From an uncultured Thermogutta sp. (lineage in GTDB: Bacteria; Planctomycetota; Planctomycetia; Pirellulales; Thermoguttaceae): a stretch of DNA of 64,000 nucleotides. A program made the position numbers and the translations under genes. Numbering within the stretch: the stretch's first letter is position 1; each line of letters starts with the position of its first letter. Below the pieces are notes generated by a model. The model did no database searches, had not been told where the DNA came from, and worked only from the letters and a program-made list of their open reading frames with translations. Of the stretch, positions 10,090 through 19,531 are shown piece after piece. Location: NCBI GenBank assembly GCA_937128505.1, contig CAKZMM010000084.1, positions 62,001 through 126,000 of the forward strand. Direction: 5' to 3'.

Positions 10090-11385
10090 TCACGGTTTTG
10101 GCACGGCGATCATGTCCATTACCACCGACGAACCGGCATGCGCCACTCCCGGCACAGTGACTTTCGAAGCGGCCGGCGGTCGGGTAGGATCGAAATATTG
10201 GGGCCGCAACTTATCCAGGGCAGAGCTTGTCTCTTTATCCGACACATAATAGGTCGCTTTGGCCAAGTGCCGCAAATCGCTCCCCGCTTCCTTAAGAATC
10301 TGCTCGAGCTGGTCAAAGATCTGTTCTACTTGGGTAGTTCCATCCACAGAAGCTTGACCGAGCAACCCGCCGATAAAAAGCTGCTGCGGGATTTGCACAG
10401 CGGCGGCCCGACTAAAATTCGGAGAAGGTTTTACGCCTTCCGGATTATAGAACACAATGGGCTCCTGTCCGCGGAACGATCCCGCCGGCAGGTGGGCAAT
10501 CAATTCAATCTCCAGCGGTACCGAGGCGATCCACTCGACGTATGTAATGGGCGGAAGCGGCCGACTGGCAAACACCTTTTTCAGCACGGTTTCAACTTCT
10601 TCGACACTTTCCATCGGTTGGAGAAACACTTTGATCTGCACCACGTGCTCAATCCCTAGCTTCCAGTCCCCGAGCATACCGAGGAGAGCTTGTGCCGATT
10701 TCTCAGCAGCTTCCGCAGAACTACCTTTCTCCGGATACCCGGACAAATAAAGCGTGCCTCCGGGCGGTACAATCGCGGCATCAGCACATGCAAGCCATGG
10801 TGACCCTACTTGAGCACCTTGAAGCGATACTGCGGCAACGGGTTCCTGCGCATAAGCGATCACATCCAGCGCGATCTTCGCTTCAGGAGTCGGTAAGCGA
10901 CTTTGAACTGCCGTAAAGGCCGGACACCTTTCGGCCCGTGTTCGTTGGGCTAAAGCAGACCGGAATTGCTGTAGTGTTCCAGGGCCATCCACGTATGCAT
11001 GAACCCGAACAAGCTGATCAAAATTCGACCCCGCCTGCGTGAGCACCTGTCCCAGCAACTCGAGGAGTTTGTCAATTTGACCTGTCGTAGACTCGGGCGA
11101 GACTACTTTTCCCTGCTCATCCACGGGAAGGATTTGCCGCGTAAAAACGAGCGGATACCCCTGGACATAAACTGCTCGGGAGAACCCTTCGGCATCCGCG
11201 GACAAAAGATACCGAACCTCCGGAGCGAAGGGGCCCGAACGTTGGCTCGGTGCCGGAGATGACCGCGATTTTGCCGGTGCTCGAGCCTGTTGGGATACGC
11301 GGGGCTCGGTTTCCCGTGTGCCACACCCGGATAGACAGACGATTAACAGAGTTGCACTGGCCAGAACAAAAATCCGTCTTAACAT
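10090..11385 (-). CDS. Lipoprotein with three tandem RidA/YjgF-like domains
   Basis: The start is placed at MLRRIFVL (11385). The upstream GTG at 11433 would bury the signal peptide. Residues 1-22 form a lipoprotein signal ending in the lipobox LSGCG. Three Rid-like units follow, at about residues 60-180, 205-300 and 330-431. RidA proteins hydrolyse reactive enamine/imine intermediates released by PLP enzymes, using a conserved Arg near the C-terminus of each unit. That Arg is seen in unit 1 (VQSRLPTPEAKIALDVIA, Arg163). The equivalent positions in unit 2 (VEWIASVPLEIELIA) and unit 3 (VTVPGVAHAGSSVVMDMIA) lack it, so at most one site looks competent. Lipid anchoring of a Rid protein is unusual. 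Three exported PLP aminotransferases lie 3-9 kb upstream on the same strand. Confidence 0.88.
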   Translation of the reverse strand: MLRRIFVLASATLLIVCLSGCGTRETEPRVSQQARAPAKSRSSPAPSQRSGPFAPEVRYLLSADAEGFSRAVYVQGYPLVFTRQILPVDEQGKVVSPESTTGQIDKLLELLGQVLTQAGSNFDQLVRVHAYVDGPGTLQQFRSALAQRTRAERCPAFTAVQSRLPTPEAKIALDVIAYAQEPVAAVSLQGAQVGSPWLACADAAIVPPGGTLYLSGYPEKGSSAEAAEKSAQALLGMLGDWKLGIEHVVQIKVFLQPMESVEEVETVLKKVFASRPLPPITYVEWIASVPLEIELIAHLPAGSFRGQEPIVFYNPEGVKPSPNFSRAAAVQIPQQLFIGGLLGQASVDGTTQVEQIFDQLEQILKEAGSDLRHLAKATYYVSDKETSSALDKLRPQYFDPTRPPAASKVTVPGVAHAGSSVVMDMIAVPKP

Positions 11386-12458
11386 TGTCGCGATTTCTTT
11401 CAAAAATGCCTTTCTCAGAATTCGAGATACCAAACGGTTCGAATTGAGTCAAAAGCTTTCGGCTCACCTGCCTATGAACCCAAACGCATTACTGATTCGC
11501 CCATGCGCGTGGTATAGATCATCTTCCCCTGCGAACTGGCTTGACTCCGGGAAGTGGGCTAGCTTGCCGATCCCAGGGTCATCTCCCCCCACAGACTGGC
11601 TTGACGTAACACCGATCGAAACTCGGCTTGAACCGCGGCTTAAACACGGTGCCTACCGAAACAGCTTTTAAAGCGGGCTTATTCGCGTCCAAACGGAATG
11701 ACTCGGCTTCGGATATCAGGAAAAAACAAATCACCCCGGCGCACCGCGCTTGCAAAAGGACTGCTACGATTTACCGGCTTAATCCTCAGCATGCCTGCGG
11801 GGTGGCAGACTCGCGCTCTGGATTATCTCATCCCAAATCTCATGCCCTCCGCAAAGGGCACGTCGCAATACCGCATACCCACTTGCATCGGATAAAAGAA
11901 CGGAACCTAAAAATTTGAGAATCTAAAGGTTCGATCGTCATAATCAAGAAGCAAGTCAACCACGGGCTAAGAACTTCGGAGCAAGCGGCGGGGCGCCATA
12001 AGAAACCGCCGGGATAGGAAATTTAAAAAGTTGAAGTGCGGTGTCCTCCCGGTGTGGCCGCGTCGTGCGGACGCCAAAATAAAACTTAATTACTGGCTTC
12101 TTCCGCCACGGAGACAATCACTCTCGGGCCTGCGACTTTCCAAATCGCTGTCACCTACCACCGCACTTCAACCGAATGCAAACCGAATAATTGCCGGGAA
12201 GAAATGCCCCACAAGGAACCCGTTATTCCAGGAAAGATTCCCGCGGCAACTCAACATTCACCGTTGGGTCGCAACGGGTGCGGCAGCCCTCCCCGTAATA
12301 CGGATTTACCGAGACTTTAGCGAGCTTCCCAAAAGCTACTTTGATCCCGAACTCCAGATTTATTTCGCTCCCAAATAGTATTGAACTGAAAGGGCGTTTG
12401 TGATGCTTTCAACAACTCACGGGGTAAGCCCTGTCTTTAAGGCGACTCCCAAAGGGTT
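11386..12458. other. Intergenic region with a 60-base spaced repeat
   Basis: No supported gene in about 1.07 kb. A ~25-base motif ending in actggcttgac occurs at about 11521 and again at about 11581 with several substitutions, giving a period near 60. The segment around 11793-11816 resembles one near 61923-61946 (about 21 of 24 identical). Nothing else recognisable. Confidence 0.45.
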
Positions 12459-13910
12459 TTAGACCTCCTCGGGTAATTCGTACCCCTTACGTTTCGGGCA
12501 ATCGAGATATTGATTGGCCTCATCATCGCCGATGAAAATCTCGTTCACCGGATCCCAACGCAAGCGTCTTCCCAACCACCGCGCGATATTTCCCAGGTGG
12601 CACAGCGTCGCCACTTTGTGACCGCGCTCCACACTCATAATGGGGTCTTTACCCGAGCGAACGCAGTCGAAGAAGTTTTGCATGTGGTTGTCGCTTTCAT
12701 ACACCCGGATTGCATTGGGCGGCAACGGATCTTGATCCAAGTCCTTGGGGTCACACTCATAACCGTTTCGGAAAATAGTGATCTTTCCCTTATCGCCGAT
12801 GAAAATACCGCCACCGCCCAGCTTCTTGTCGGTGCCCTCCAACTTCAGGATAACACCATTTGGAAACTTATAGTGAATGATGGGGCGCGCCATGAGCTCG
12901 TCGCCGCGATTGCGTTTCTCCGGCTTATCGTAAACGAGGGTTTTCAGCTTTTCGGGGGGCTCGACCCAAATTTCTTCCGGTCCACTTTCATCCATTCCAA
13001 CAGCCCAAAGCACCATGCTTAACCCATGGCAACCCCAATTGACTAACTCGCCGCCGGAATAAGGTCGGAAGGACATCCAGCCTGGGCCCACGGCCTCCTT
13101 TTCCGCGGGTTCCAAGGGGTATTCCCCCCGCTCATAAGGAACCCGTGACAAGTAGATGTTGATGTTAAACGGAACAATAGGGTTTTGGCCACACCAGTGA
13201 TCCCAATCCAATCCCGGCGGAACCGGTTCCTCCGGAAACTGACATTCCCAGGGGCTGGGATAGTTATAACCAATGACCGTGTGTACTTTCCCTATTCGAC
13301 CATTAAGGATCAATTCCACAGCTTTCCGGGTTTTTGGGTCGGATCGCTGTTGTTCGCCAGTTTGGAAGACACGCTGATACTTCCGCACTGCGCGGATCAT
13401 AACCTGCCCTTCTCGGATCGTATGACTTAGCGGTTGCTCCCCGTAAATGTGCTTCCCGGCCTGACACGCGTGAATGCACGGCAGGTAGTGAGAGTGTTCC
13501 GGGGTGGCATAGATGACCACCTCCACCTCTTTCAGTTCCAACATCTTCCTGTAATCTTGGAACGCTTGACATTCGTACTTATTGGCCCATTGCTCGGCCC
13601 GGTGGATGTTCACATCGGCCACGGCGACAATTCGCGCTTCCTTAGGAAGCTTACCGACATTTCCCGTAACCAATTGACCATTGCGCCTGCCACAGCCGAT
13701 AATGCCGACCCCAATTTGCTCATTGGCGCCGAAAACACGACGCGGCACCGGACGGGGTACCTCTACGTTTCCGGGAGTGACCGGTGCTTGCGGAGTGCAA
13801 CCCAGGAGTTTTGGGACCGCAGCTCCCGCCAAGATAGCGGCCGTTTGCTGCAACACACGCCGTCGTGAAACGCCTCGAAGCGTATCGTTGTTCTTTGAGT
13901 TCATACCCAT
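12459..13910 (-). CDS. Tat-exported Gfo/Idh/MocA family oxidoreductase
   Basis: 483 residues. The N-terminus carries a twin-arginine signal (VSRRRVLQQTAAILAGAAVP) followed by LLGC, a possible lipobox, so the folded NAD(P)-bound enzyme is probably exported and perhaps lipid-anchored. The Rossmann start IGVGIIGCGRRNGQL binds the dinucleotide, ATPEHSHY follows, and GKHIYGEQPLSHTIRE resembles the family's EKPL/EKP segment with Gln in place of the usual Lys. Much of the C-terminal half is the substrate-binding beta-sheet domain. Members oxidise or reduce sugars and cyclitols; some exported planctomycete-type proteins may not be dehydrogenases. It sits downstream of three exported PLP aminotransferases on the same strand, with gaps too long to claim an operon. 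The substrate is unknown. Confidence 0.93.
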   Translation of the reverse strand: MGMNSKNNDTLRGVSRRRVLQQTAAILAGAAVPKLLGCTPQAPVTPGNVEVPRPVPRRVFGANEQIGVGIIGCGRRNGQLVTGNVGKLPKEARIVAVADVNIHRAEQWANKYECQAFQDYRKMLELKEVEVVIYATPEHSHYLPCIHACQAGKHIYGEQPLSHTIREGQVMIRAVRKYQRVFQTGEQQRSDPKTRKAVELILNGRIGKVHTVIGYNYPSPWECQFPEEPVPPGLDWDHWCGQNPIVPFNINIYLSRVPYERGEYPLEPAEKEAVGPGWMSFRPYSGGELVNWGCHGLSMVLWAVGMDESGPEEIWVEPPEKLKTLVYDKPEKRNRGDELMARPIIHYKFPNGVILKLEGTDKKLGGGGIFIGDKGKITIFRNGYECDPKDLDQDPLPPNAIRVYESDNHMQNFFDCVRSGKDPIMSVERGHKVATLCHLGNIARWLGRRLRWDPVNEIFIGDDEANQYLDCPKRKGYELPEEV

Positions 13911-14462
13911 GACTTTTCTTCCGTTTTACACAAGCACCAACCAACGATAAAACACTTCCCCAGACTGCCCTCCAAAACACCGCTTATCGCTGTCAACCGG
14001 CTCTTGCACCTAACCCACGCAGCTTACGATGGTGACGATCGGTACCCTGGGTTTTTCCGGCTTAAAATTTCGTGGCCCTCTGAACCACAGTTCCATAAAT
14101 CGCCCATTTAGCTGGATTGTAAACCGGTACAAGTACCCAGCTCCATCTCACTCTCACTAGATGAAGTTTATCCTTACTCCTTGTAATTCATTAATAGCCC
14201 GCTACTGCACGCAGGCCGCATTCATCCCCACGAAACGCCGACTTTCCTATTAATATTTGTTCCTATGACCCGTTATTAGTGGATTAGCCGTCCGGATGGC
14301 TACCAATCGATCGGTTCCACTGACTGTTTAATCTAGTTAATCTCGGCAGCGGACACCGCGCCTGGCGACCTCGGCACCCGGAACCACTAGTAGGACGCAA
14401 GCAGCCGGCAATGACTAAAAACGCTGCAACCTCATCCCCAAACGGAGGCTTTCCATCTCGGT
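13911..14462. other. Intergenic region
   Basis: Upstream region of the Gfo/Idh/MocA gene. No gene, RNA or clear repeat seen. Confidence 0.5.
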
Positions 14463-15830
14463 TTACGCCGTGCCCACGGCCCGATATACCTTCCGTATTG
14501 CCCGAATGATGTCTTTCAAATCCTCCTCCGAGAAATTCGGGTCCATAATAACCCCGCCAAAACGACCGATAATGTCAATCGTTTTCGGGCAGCAAGCGGC
14601 TCCATACTGGATCGCCTTTCCCTCCGGTGTTTGGAACGAAGGCCAGGCCGAATGCACCGTAAGCTTCTTCTCAATTCGGCCGTCTACTGGAAGGATAACG
14701 GACCCACTCGGCCCTGATGCAGCAATGTTTTCTGCCCTCATGGCTCGGAGGAAGCGATCGCGACGCTGCCGATTGCCGAAATCGATGAAAACACCCACAC
14801 CAATATCGCCCTCAGGATCGGGGGTTTTTCGCAGTTTAATCCCCGGCAAATCGCTGATCCCTTCACGCACAATTCTTGCGCTCCTTCGGAGCCTTTCGCA
14901 AATGGTTTCAAGCTTTTGCAATTGGGCTTTCAATACCGCGCCGGTGAACTCGTTCATCCGGAAATTACTGGCCGCGAAGGCGTTCAACGCGCCGCCTTTG
15001 AGCCACTCGGTATACGGGGCACGGATGGCTCCCACGTCATGGAACCGCATTGATCGTTCGAATAGCTCAGAATCGTTCGTGGTCACAGCACCCCCTTCGC
15101 CGGAGGTGATTGTCTTGCTTAATTGAAAGCTATTGATCCCAATATCGCCGATCGATCCAACGTATTTGCCTTTATATTTCCCCCCGCAGCACTGCGCACA
15201 ATCCTCCAAGACGCGGATATTGTGCTTTCGTGCGATCTCCAGAATGGGATCCAGGTCCGCAGGGGTCCCTTGCAAATGGACAGCGATAATAGCTTTGGTC
15301 CGAGGAGTAATCTTGGATTCAATGTCGCTTGGATCAATATTGAAAGATTCGTCAATCTCTGCGAAGACAGGCAGCGCTCCCGCTAAGACGATGACGTCAT
15401 AATCCGCATACCATGTCCAAGCCGGAAGGATAACCTCGTCCCCGGGGCCAATCTCCAGAGCAGCCATCGCGGTCATCAGCGCCGTGGTTCCCGAGGTAAC
15501 GGCCAATGCGTATTTGACACCGATATGGGCCGCGTATGCTTTCTCAAACTGCAAAACCTTCGACCCGTCATGCCACCACCGGAATGGCGACTGCGATTTC
15601 AGTACCTCGATTAATTCCCGCTGCTCCACCTCATCGTAAAACTGCGGACCATATGGACGGGAAGCCAAGAACTGCTTGCGGACCGGTTCTCCCCCTTCCA
15701 AAGCAAGTTTCTCCTCCGGTGCGCTTCCGGTTTCTGCCCGAGCGGCACCGGTAAAAGCCCATTGGCTCCCCGCCCCTAACAAACCCAACGTCGTAAGAAA
15801 CTCTCGCCGATTAGAAGCCGTTAGGAACAT
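14463..15830 (-). CDS. Tat-exported DegT/DnrJ/EryC1/StrS aminotransferase, copy A
   Basis: 455 residues, the most downstream of three exported paralogues. AGGAGA precedes the ATG by about six bases. The N-terminus SNRREFLTTLGLLGAGSQWAF is a twin-arginine signal. The mature part begins with the usual KLALEGGEPVRK, then TSGTTALMTAM (cofactor phosphate), VLEDCAQCCGGKY (Asp contacting the PLP pyridine) and SFQLSKTITSGEGG with the Schiff-base Lys at about 239. All key residues are present, so it should be active. The family aminates keto-sugars or keto-cyclitols such as scyllo-inosose; family knowledge does not settle which is used here. Export through Tat fits a protein that must fold around PLP first. 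It lies between another copy upstream and the exported oxidoreductase downstream. Confidence 0.93.
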   Translation of the reverse strand: MFLTASNRREFLTTLGLLGAGSQWAFTGAARAETGSAPEEKLALEGGEPVRKQFLASRPYGPQFYDEVEQRELIEVLKSQSPFRWWHDGSKVLQFEKAYAAHIGVKYALAVTSGTTALMTAMAALEIGPGDEVILPAWTWYADYDVIVLAGALPVFAEIDESFNIDPSDIESKITPRTKAIIAVHLQGTPADLDPILEIARKHNIRVLEDCAQCCGGKYKGKYVGSIGDIGINSFQLSKTITSGEGGAVTTNDSELFERSMRFHDVGAIRAPYTEWLKGGALNAFAASNFRMNEFTGAVLKAQLQKLETICERLRRSARIVREGISDLPGIKLRKTPDPEGDIGVGVFIDFGNRQRRDRFLRAMRAENIAASGPSGSVILPVDGRIEKKLTVHSAWPSFQTPEGKAIQYGAACCPKTIDIIGRFGGVIMDPNFSEEDLKDIIRAIRKVYRAVGTA

Positions 15831-16640
15831 ACTTAATCTCCTGTGAGCGACCGGACCAACCCTCGGTAGCGGAGCAAGTCGAGGCTACCCACCCCGCTCG
15901 GCTGACAAAACTTTTGAACCAGTCCGAACCGGATTAGCTTCAATCCTCACCCTAAACCGCTTTTGCCTTGCCCATTTATCCTTCGCGACTCCTAGTCTGA
16001 AGGATACTTGATCGGGCATTTGCCACTGGCCCCATTGTCCCCTTCCCGGTCGGGCCGCTTGTACACTTACTTTTTGCACACAGGATCCCAACTACCAGGA
16101 AACCACACGCCTAGTGCGCCGGACGGTGGTAACCACTTTCATGCATACGGGCCGGCTTTGCCTTATCTCATGAAAACTTACCGGTCTCATGCAAATTTAC
16201 CGGGACCTCCCATGTAAACCACCAAATTAGGGGTCCTAACTGCTTTCCAAAGATTTCACCTTCGCTTCTTAGACGCAATCCTCCACTGAATAAACTCGGC
16301 CTTCCATGAACTACTTTCGTCGTCCTTGTCTTTCCACGGTCTTTCCACGAACAGATGTATTGAACCGCGAGCGAATCCATTAGAAAGCTTATCTGGCTGC
16401 CGCCTTTTTACGAGAAATAATTCCCACGATTCAAAGCCGTACTGCCATCGCTTGAGATTCCCTTGTGCCGGGATCTTCTTGATGCTGCACATCAATGCGA
16501 CGTCCAAAACCTCTTGTCTTTGGACTACTCAGCCGCCGATTTAATTACAGCGGGTCGTTCACACCAGTTGGCAACCTCCCTGGTAATCCTTTTCCCGGAA
16601 GCCTTCTCTCTCATGCCGGGCATGTAGCATTGCCTTTTTC
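15831..16640. other. Intergenic region
   Basis: About 0.8 kb between two exported aminotransferase genes on the same strand. It should hold the promoter of copy A. No gene or structural RNA is recognisable. Confidence 0.5.
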
Positions 16641-17978
16641 TTAAGCCGCGTAATGGCGGGCTACCTTGGCGATCGCCTCCGCCACCTGGGAAATGTATTC
16701 CTCCGTCATGTATTCGTAGATAAACACGCGGATGCACGTCTGAAGGATGGCCTCTGCCTCCGGGCACTTAACCTTCGTGTAGTCCATGCCAGTAAGGCCC
16801 ATTTCCTTAATGGGCCAACGTCCCGCGAAAAACGAATGGTTCTGAAAGATAGGTTCTCCATAGAGGGGCTTGGCAATGTAACCACCCGAAACGCTAAGCC
16901 CCTCCGCAGCCAAAGCCCTCACGAATTGCGAACGATTGCATCGCAGTTCCGCGGGCCGAAGGCGGAACATGTAGAACCAGTAAACCGCGCGATCATCCGG
17001 ATGAACTTCGTGCGGGATAACGCCTGGCAATCCAGAAATTTTTTCCGTCAAGAGATTTCCAAGCTTTACCCGCTTCGATGCGATCTCTTCCAGTCGTGTT
17101 AACTGCGCCGCGGCGACTGCCGCTTGCGGTTCGCTCATGCGGTAGTTGGTGGCGAAGACCTCGTGCCCACCCCATTTGCGCCGGTCGCCGCCTTTATCTC
17201 CGAATTTTTGTAACAGCGGACCAAATCGCTGGTCACCACTCCCCACTACGCCACCGTCACCGCATGTGACATGCTTGGAATTCTGGAGCGAAAAGCAGGC
17301 AAAATGACCGATCGTACCAATCGGACGACCCCGATACTTAGCTCCCCAAGCCTGCGCACAATCTTCGATCAAGATGAGATTATGCCGATCGGCAATCTTC
17401 TTCAGCGCATCCATATTGCACGGATTACCCATCAGATGCACGGCGATAATTGCCTTAGTCTTCGGCGTGATTTTTCGCTCGACATCCGCCGGGGCCAAGT
17501 TGTAAGTAGCCGCCCCGAGATCGGCAAAAACCGGCACAGCTTGCTGATATAGGATCCCAATGACCGTGCCGATATCGGTAATTGGCGTGGTGATTACCTC
17601 GTCGCCAGGTCCAATTCCTGCCGCTGCCACCGCAATATGGATCGCTGCGGTCCCTGAAGAACATGTCTGCACATACTCGACCGGGCAAACCTCCCGAAAA
17701 CGTTGGATCAAAAGCTCAGTTTGCGGTCCTCCCCAATAGAAGAGGGTACCCTGCTTCAGCATGTCGCTAAGCTGCTTTAGTTCAGGCTCCCCCCAACGCG
17801 GCTCAGCTCGGCAGGAAATCTTGATCGCCTTTTCTCCGCCGTCGATGGCTAGCGGACTCCTCGATTGAACGGCCGGAGCTTTAGAAGCCATGAGGGTGCT
17901 TGTCGCCAATAAACCTCCCGAAGCATATTTAACAAAGTCTCGGCGGGAGACCCATTTAATGTTCCTGCCTTTCGACAT
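16641..17978 (-). CDS. Tat-exported DegT/DnrJ/EryC1/StrS aminotransferase, copy B
   Basis: 445 residues with AAGGGGA upstream of the ATG. The twin-arginine signal is VSRRDFVKYASGGLLATSTL, ending near SKAPAVQS. Catalytic features are CSSGTAAIHIA, LIEDCAQAWGAKY and SLQNSKHVTCGDGG, with the PLP Lys at about 235. The Cys in place of Ser or Ala after HVT and an Asp in the GDGG turn distinguish it from copies A and C, suggesting an old duplication rather than a recent one. It is 185 bases downstream of copy C, so these two may share a transcript. Substrate unknown; the family aminates keto-sugars or keto-cyclitols. Confidence 0.93.
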   Translation of the reverse strand: MSKGRNIKWVSRRDFVKYASGGLLATSTLMASKAPAVQSRSPLAIDGGEKAIKISCRAEPRWGEPELKQLSDMLKQGTLFYWGGPQTELLIQRFREVCPVEYVQTCSSGTAAIHIAVAAAGIGPGDEVITTPITDIGTVIGILYQQAVPVFADLGAATYNLAPADVERKITPKTKAIIAVHLMGNPCNMDALKKIADRHNLILIEDCAQAWGAKYRGRPIGTIGHFACFSLQNSKHVTCGDGGVVGSGDQRFGPLLQKFGDKGGDRRKWGGHEVFATNYRMSEPQAAVAAAQLTRLEEIASKRVKLGNLLTEKISGLPGVIPHEVHPDDRAVYWFYMFRLRPAELRCNRSQFVRALAAEGLSVSGGYIAKPLYGEPIFQNHSFFAGRWPIKEMGLTGMDYTKVKCPEAEAILQTCIRVFIYEYMTEEYISQVAEAIAKVARHYAA

Positions 17979-18163
17979 CTACGGTCCCCTTGTCATGATG
18001 CCCACGATTGAAAGCACCGTTTTGATGCGATGATTTTCTGTTGAAAAATTTTAAGGCGGCTTCCAGACTGCTAATCCCACGTGGCAGCTCGTTCCCTTAT
18101 CTGATGGAACGCTAACCCAGAGCTCTTCATTCGCTAGGATTCCACGATGGTCTCGCCAACGCA

Positions 18164-19531
18164 TCACGCCTTTGCAATCTCTGATGCGTACTGATGGACC
18201 TTCCGGAAGGCCTCCGCAATTTGATCCATATCCTCACGCGTCCCCAGCAGCACCGTATGCAGGAACCAACAACCCTGCTCGCACAACTTGTCGTTTTGCG
18301 GACATTGGTTTTGCTCTGGCCAAGCGGCTATTCGCTCTTTGCCGTACACCCGTAGGTAACCCCGGCTGTTGAGCGCATCGACCAAAAATCTGTCTTTATT
18401 GAGCGGGCCATAACCCTCAGAGACCGGAATTCCCTCGGCCCGTAGGGCTCGGACAAACTGCGATCGGGAGAGGTTGGCAAACTGCTCTGGGATATACCGA
18501 AACATATACAAATGATAAGCATTACGCGTACAGCCTTCGTACATCTTCGCCGGGACTATACCTGGGATTTCGCTCAGCATGCCCGTCAGATATTCCGCGT
18601 TTTCGCTGCGAACTTTTGCCCGTTCCTCAATTCCCTCCATCTGGCTGAGCAGGAGCGCACCCTGGAACTCGGTCATTCGTACATTGGTGTTTCGCCCCAG
18701 GCGGTACACGAAATTGGATCGCGGGTCACGTTTCCGCGCACAATTATGGAACGCGAAACATTTGTCGGCCATTTCCTCATCGTTCGTGACGATTGCCCCA
18801 CCCTCGCCTGAGCAGAGATTCTTGCTGAGCTGGAAGCTGTAGCAGCCTGTGGTGCCCCAACTGCCGGCACTGCGTCCGCGCCACTGAGCTAAATGTGCCT
18901 GACAGGCGTCGCCGATCACGGGGATATTGTGCTTTTGGGCGATCGCCAAAATCCGATCCAAATGCGCTACAGAACCCCCAATGTGCACCGGAATGATCGC
19001 CGCTGTCCGCTCGGTTATGGCAGCCTCGAGTTTGTCCGGGTCCATCAAAAAGGTTTCAGGGTCCGAATCCACGAAGATCGGAAGTGCATAGTGTTGCAGC
19101 ACCACCGTTACCGTCGCCATGAACGTATACGGCGGGACGATCACCTCATCGCCGGGCCCCACCCCCAAAGCACCCAGCGAAGTGTAAAGAGCACTAGTGC
19201 CGCTGGAGCAAGCGATACAGTACTTCGCATCGTTTCGCTCCGCATAAACCTGCTCAAATCGTTGGACCCAACCATTACGGTACCATCCCCCGGATTTAAC
19301 GACCCGCAGTACCGCCTCCTCATCCTGCGGGCGAACCCTTGGCCACGAGGCGAAACCGGCAGAGCGCACAGGCTTGCCGCCCAAGATCGCCGGCTTCTCC
19401 TCGGCAAAAACGTTTTTCGTCAACACAGTAGCCAAGCCGATGGAGCTTGCCGCTGCAACAAATCGGCGGCGATCGATTTTTGAAAAGGCACCATATGCCT
19501 GTGCGCAGGCTCGTTTCACGTCCCTATGCAT
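18164..19531 (-). CDS. Tat-exported DegT/DnrJ/EryC1/StrS aminotransferase, copy C
   Basis: About 455 residues from the ATG at 19531. A GTG at 19543 is possible but has no spaced ribosome site, while GGAAAG precedes the ATG. The signal carries DRRRFVAAASSIGLATVL with a fairly long N-region and ends near NVFAEEKP. Key segments are CSSGTSALYTSL, VIGDACQAHLAQW and SFQLSKNLCSGEGG, with the PLP Lys at about 237. It is the first gene of the minus-strand exported set, and a XylR-like regulator lies divergently 1.2 kb away. The closest recognisable relatives by motif are keto-cyclitol/keto-sugar aminotransferases, but the substrate is not determinable by eye. Confidence 0.93.
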   Translation of the reverse strand: MHRDVKRACAQAYGAFSKIDRRRFVAAASSIGLATVLTKNVFAEEKPAILGGKPVRSAGFASWPRVRPQDEEAVLRVVKSGGWYRNGWVQRFEQVYAERNDAKYCIACSSGTSALYTSLGALGVGPGDEVIVPPYTFMATVTVVLQHYALPIFVDSDPETFLMDPDKLEAAITERTAAIIPVHIGGSVAHLDRILAIAQKHNIPVIGDACQAHLAQWRGRSAGSWGTTGCYSFQLSKNLCSGEGGAIVTNDEEMADKCFAFHNCARKRDPRSNFVYRLGRNTNVRMTEFQGALLLSQMEGIEERAKVRSENAEYLTGMLSEIPGIVPAKMYEGCTRNAYHLYMFRYIPEQFANLSRSQFVRALRAEGIPVSEGYGPLNKDRFLVDALNSRGYLRVYGKERIAAWPEQNQCPQNDKLCEQGCWFLHTVLLGTREDMDQIAEAFRKVHQYASEIAKA

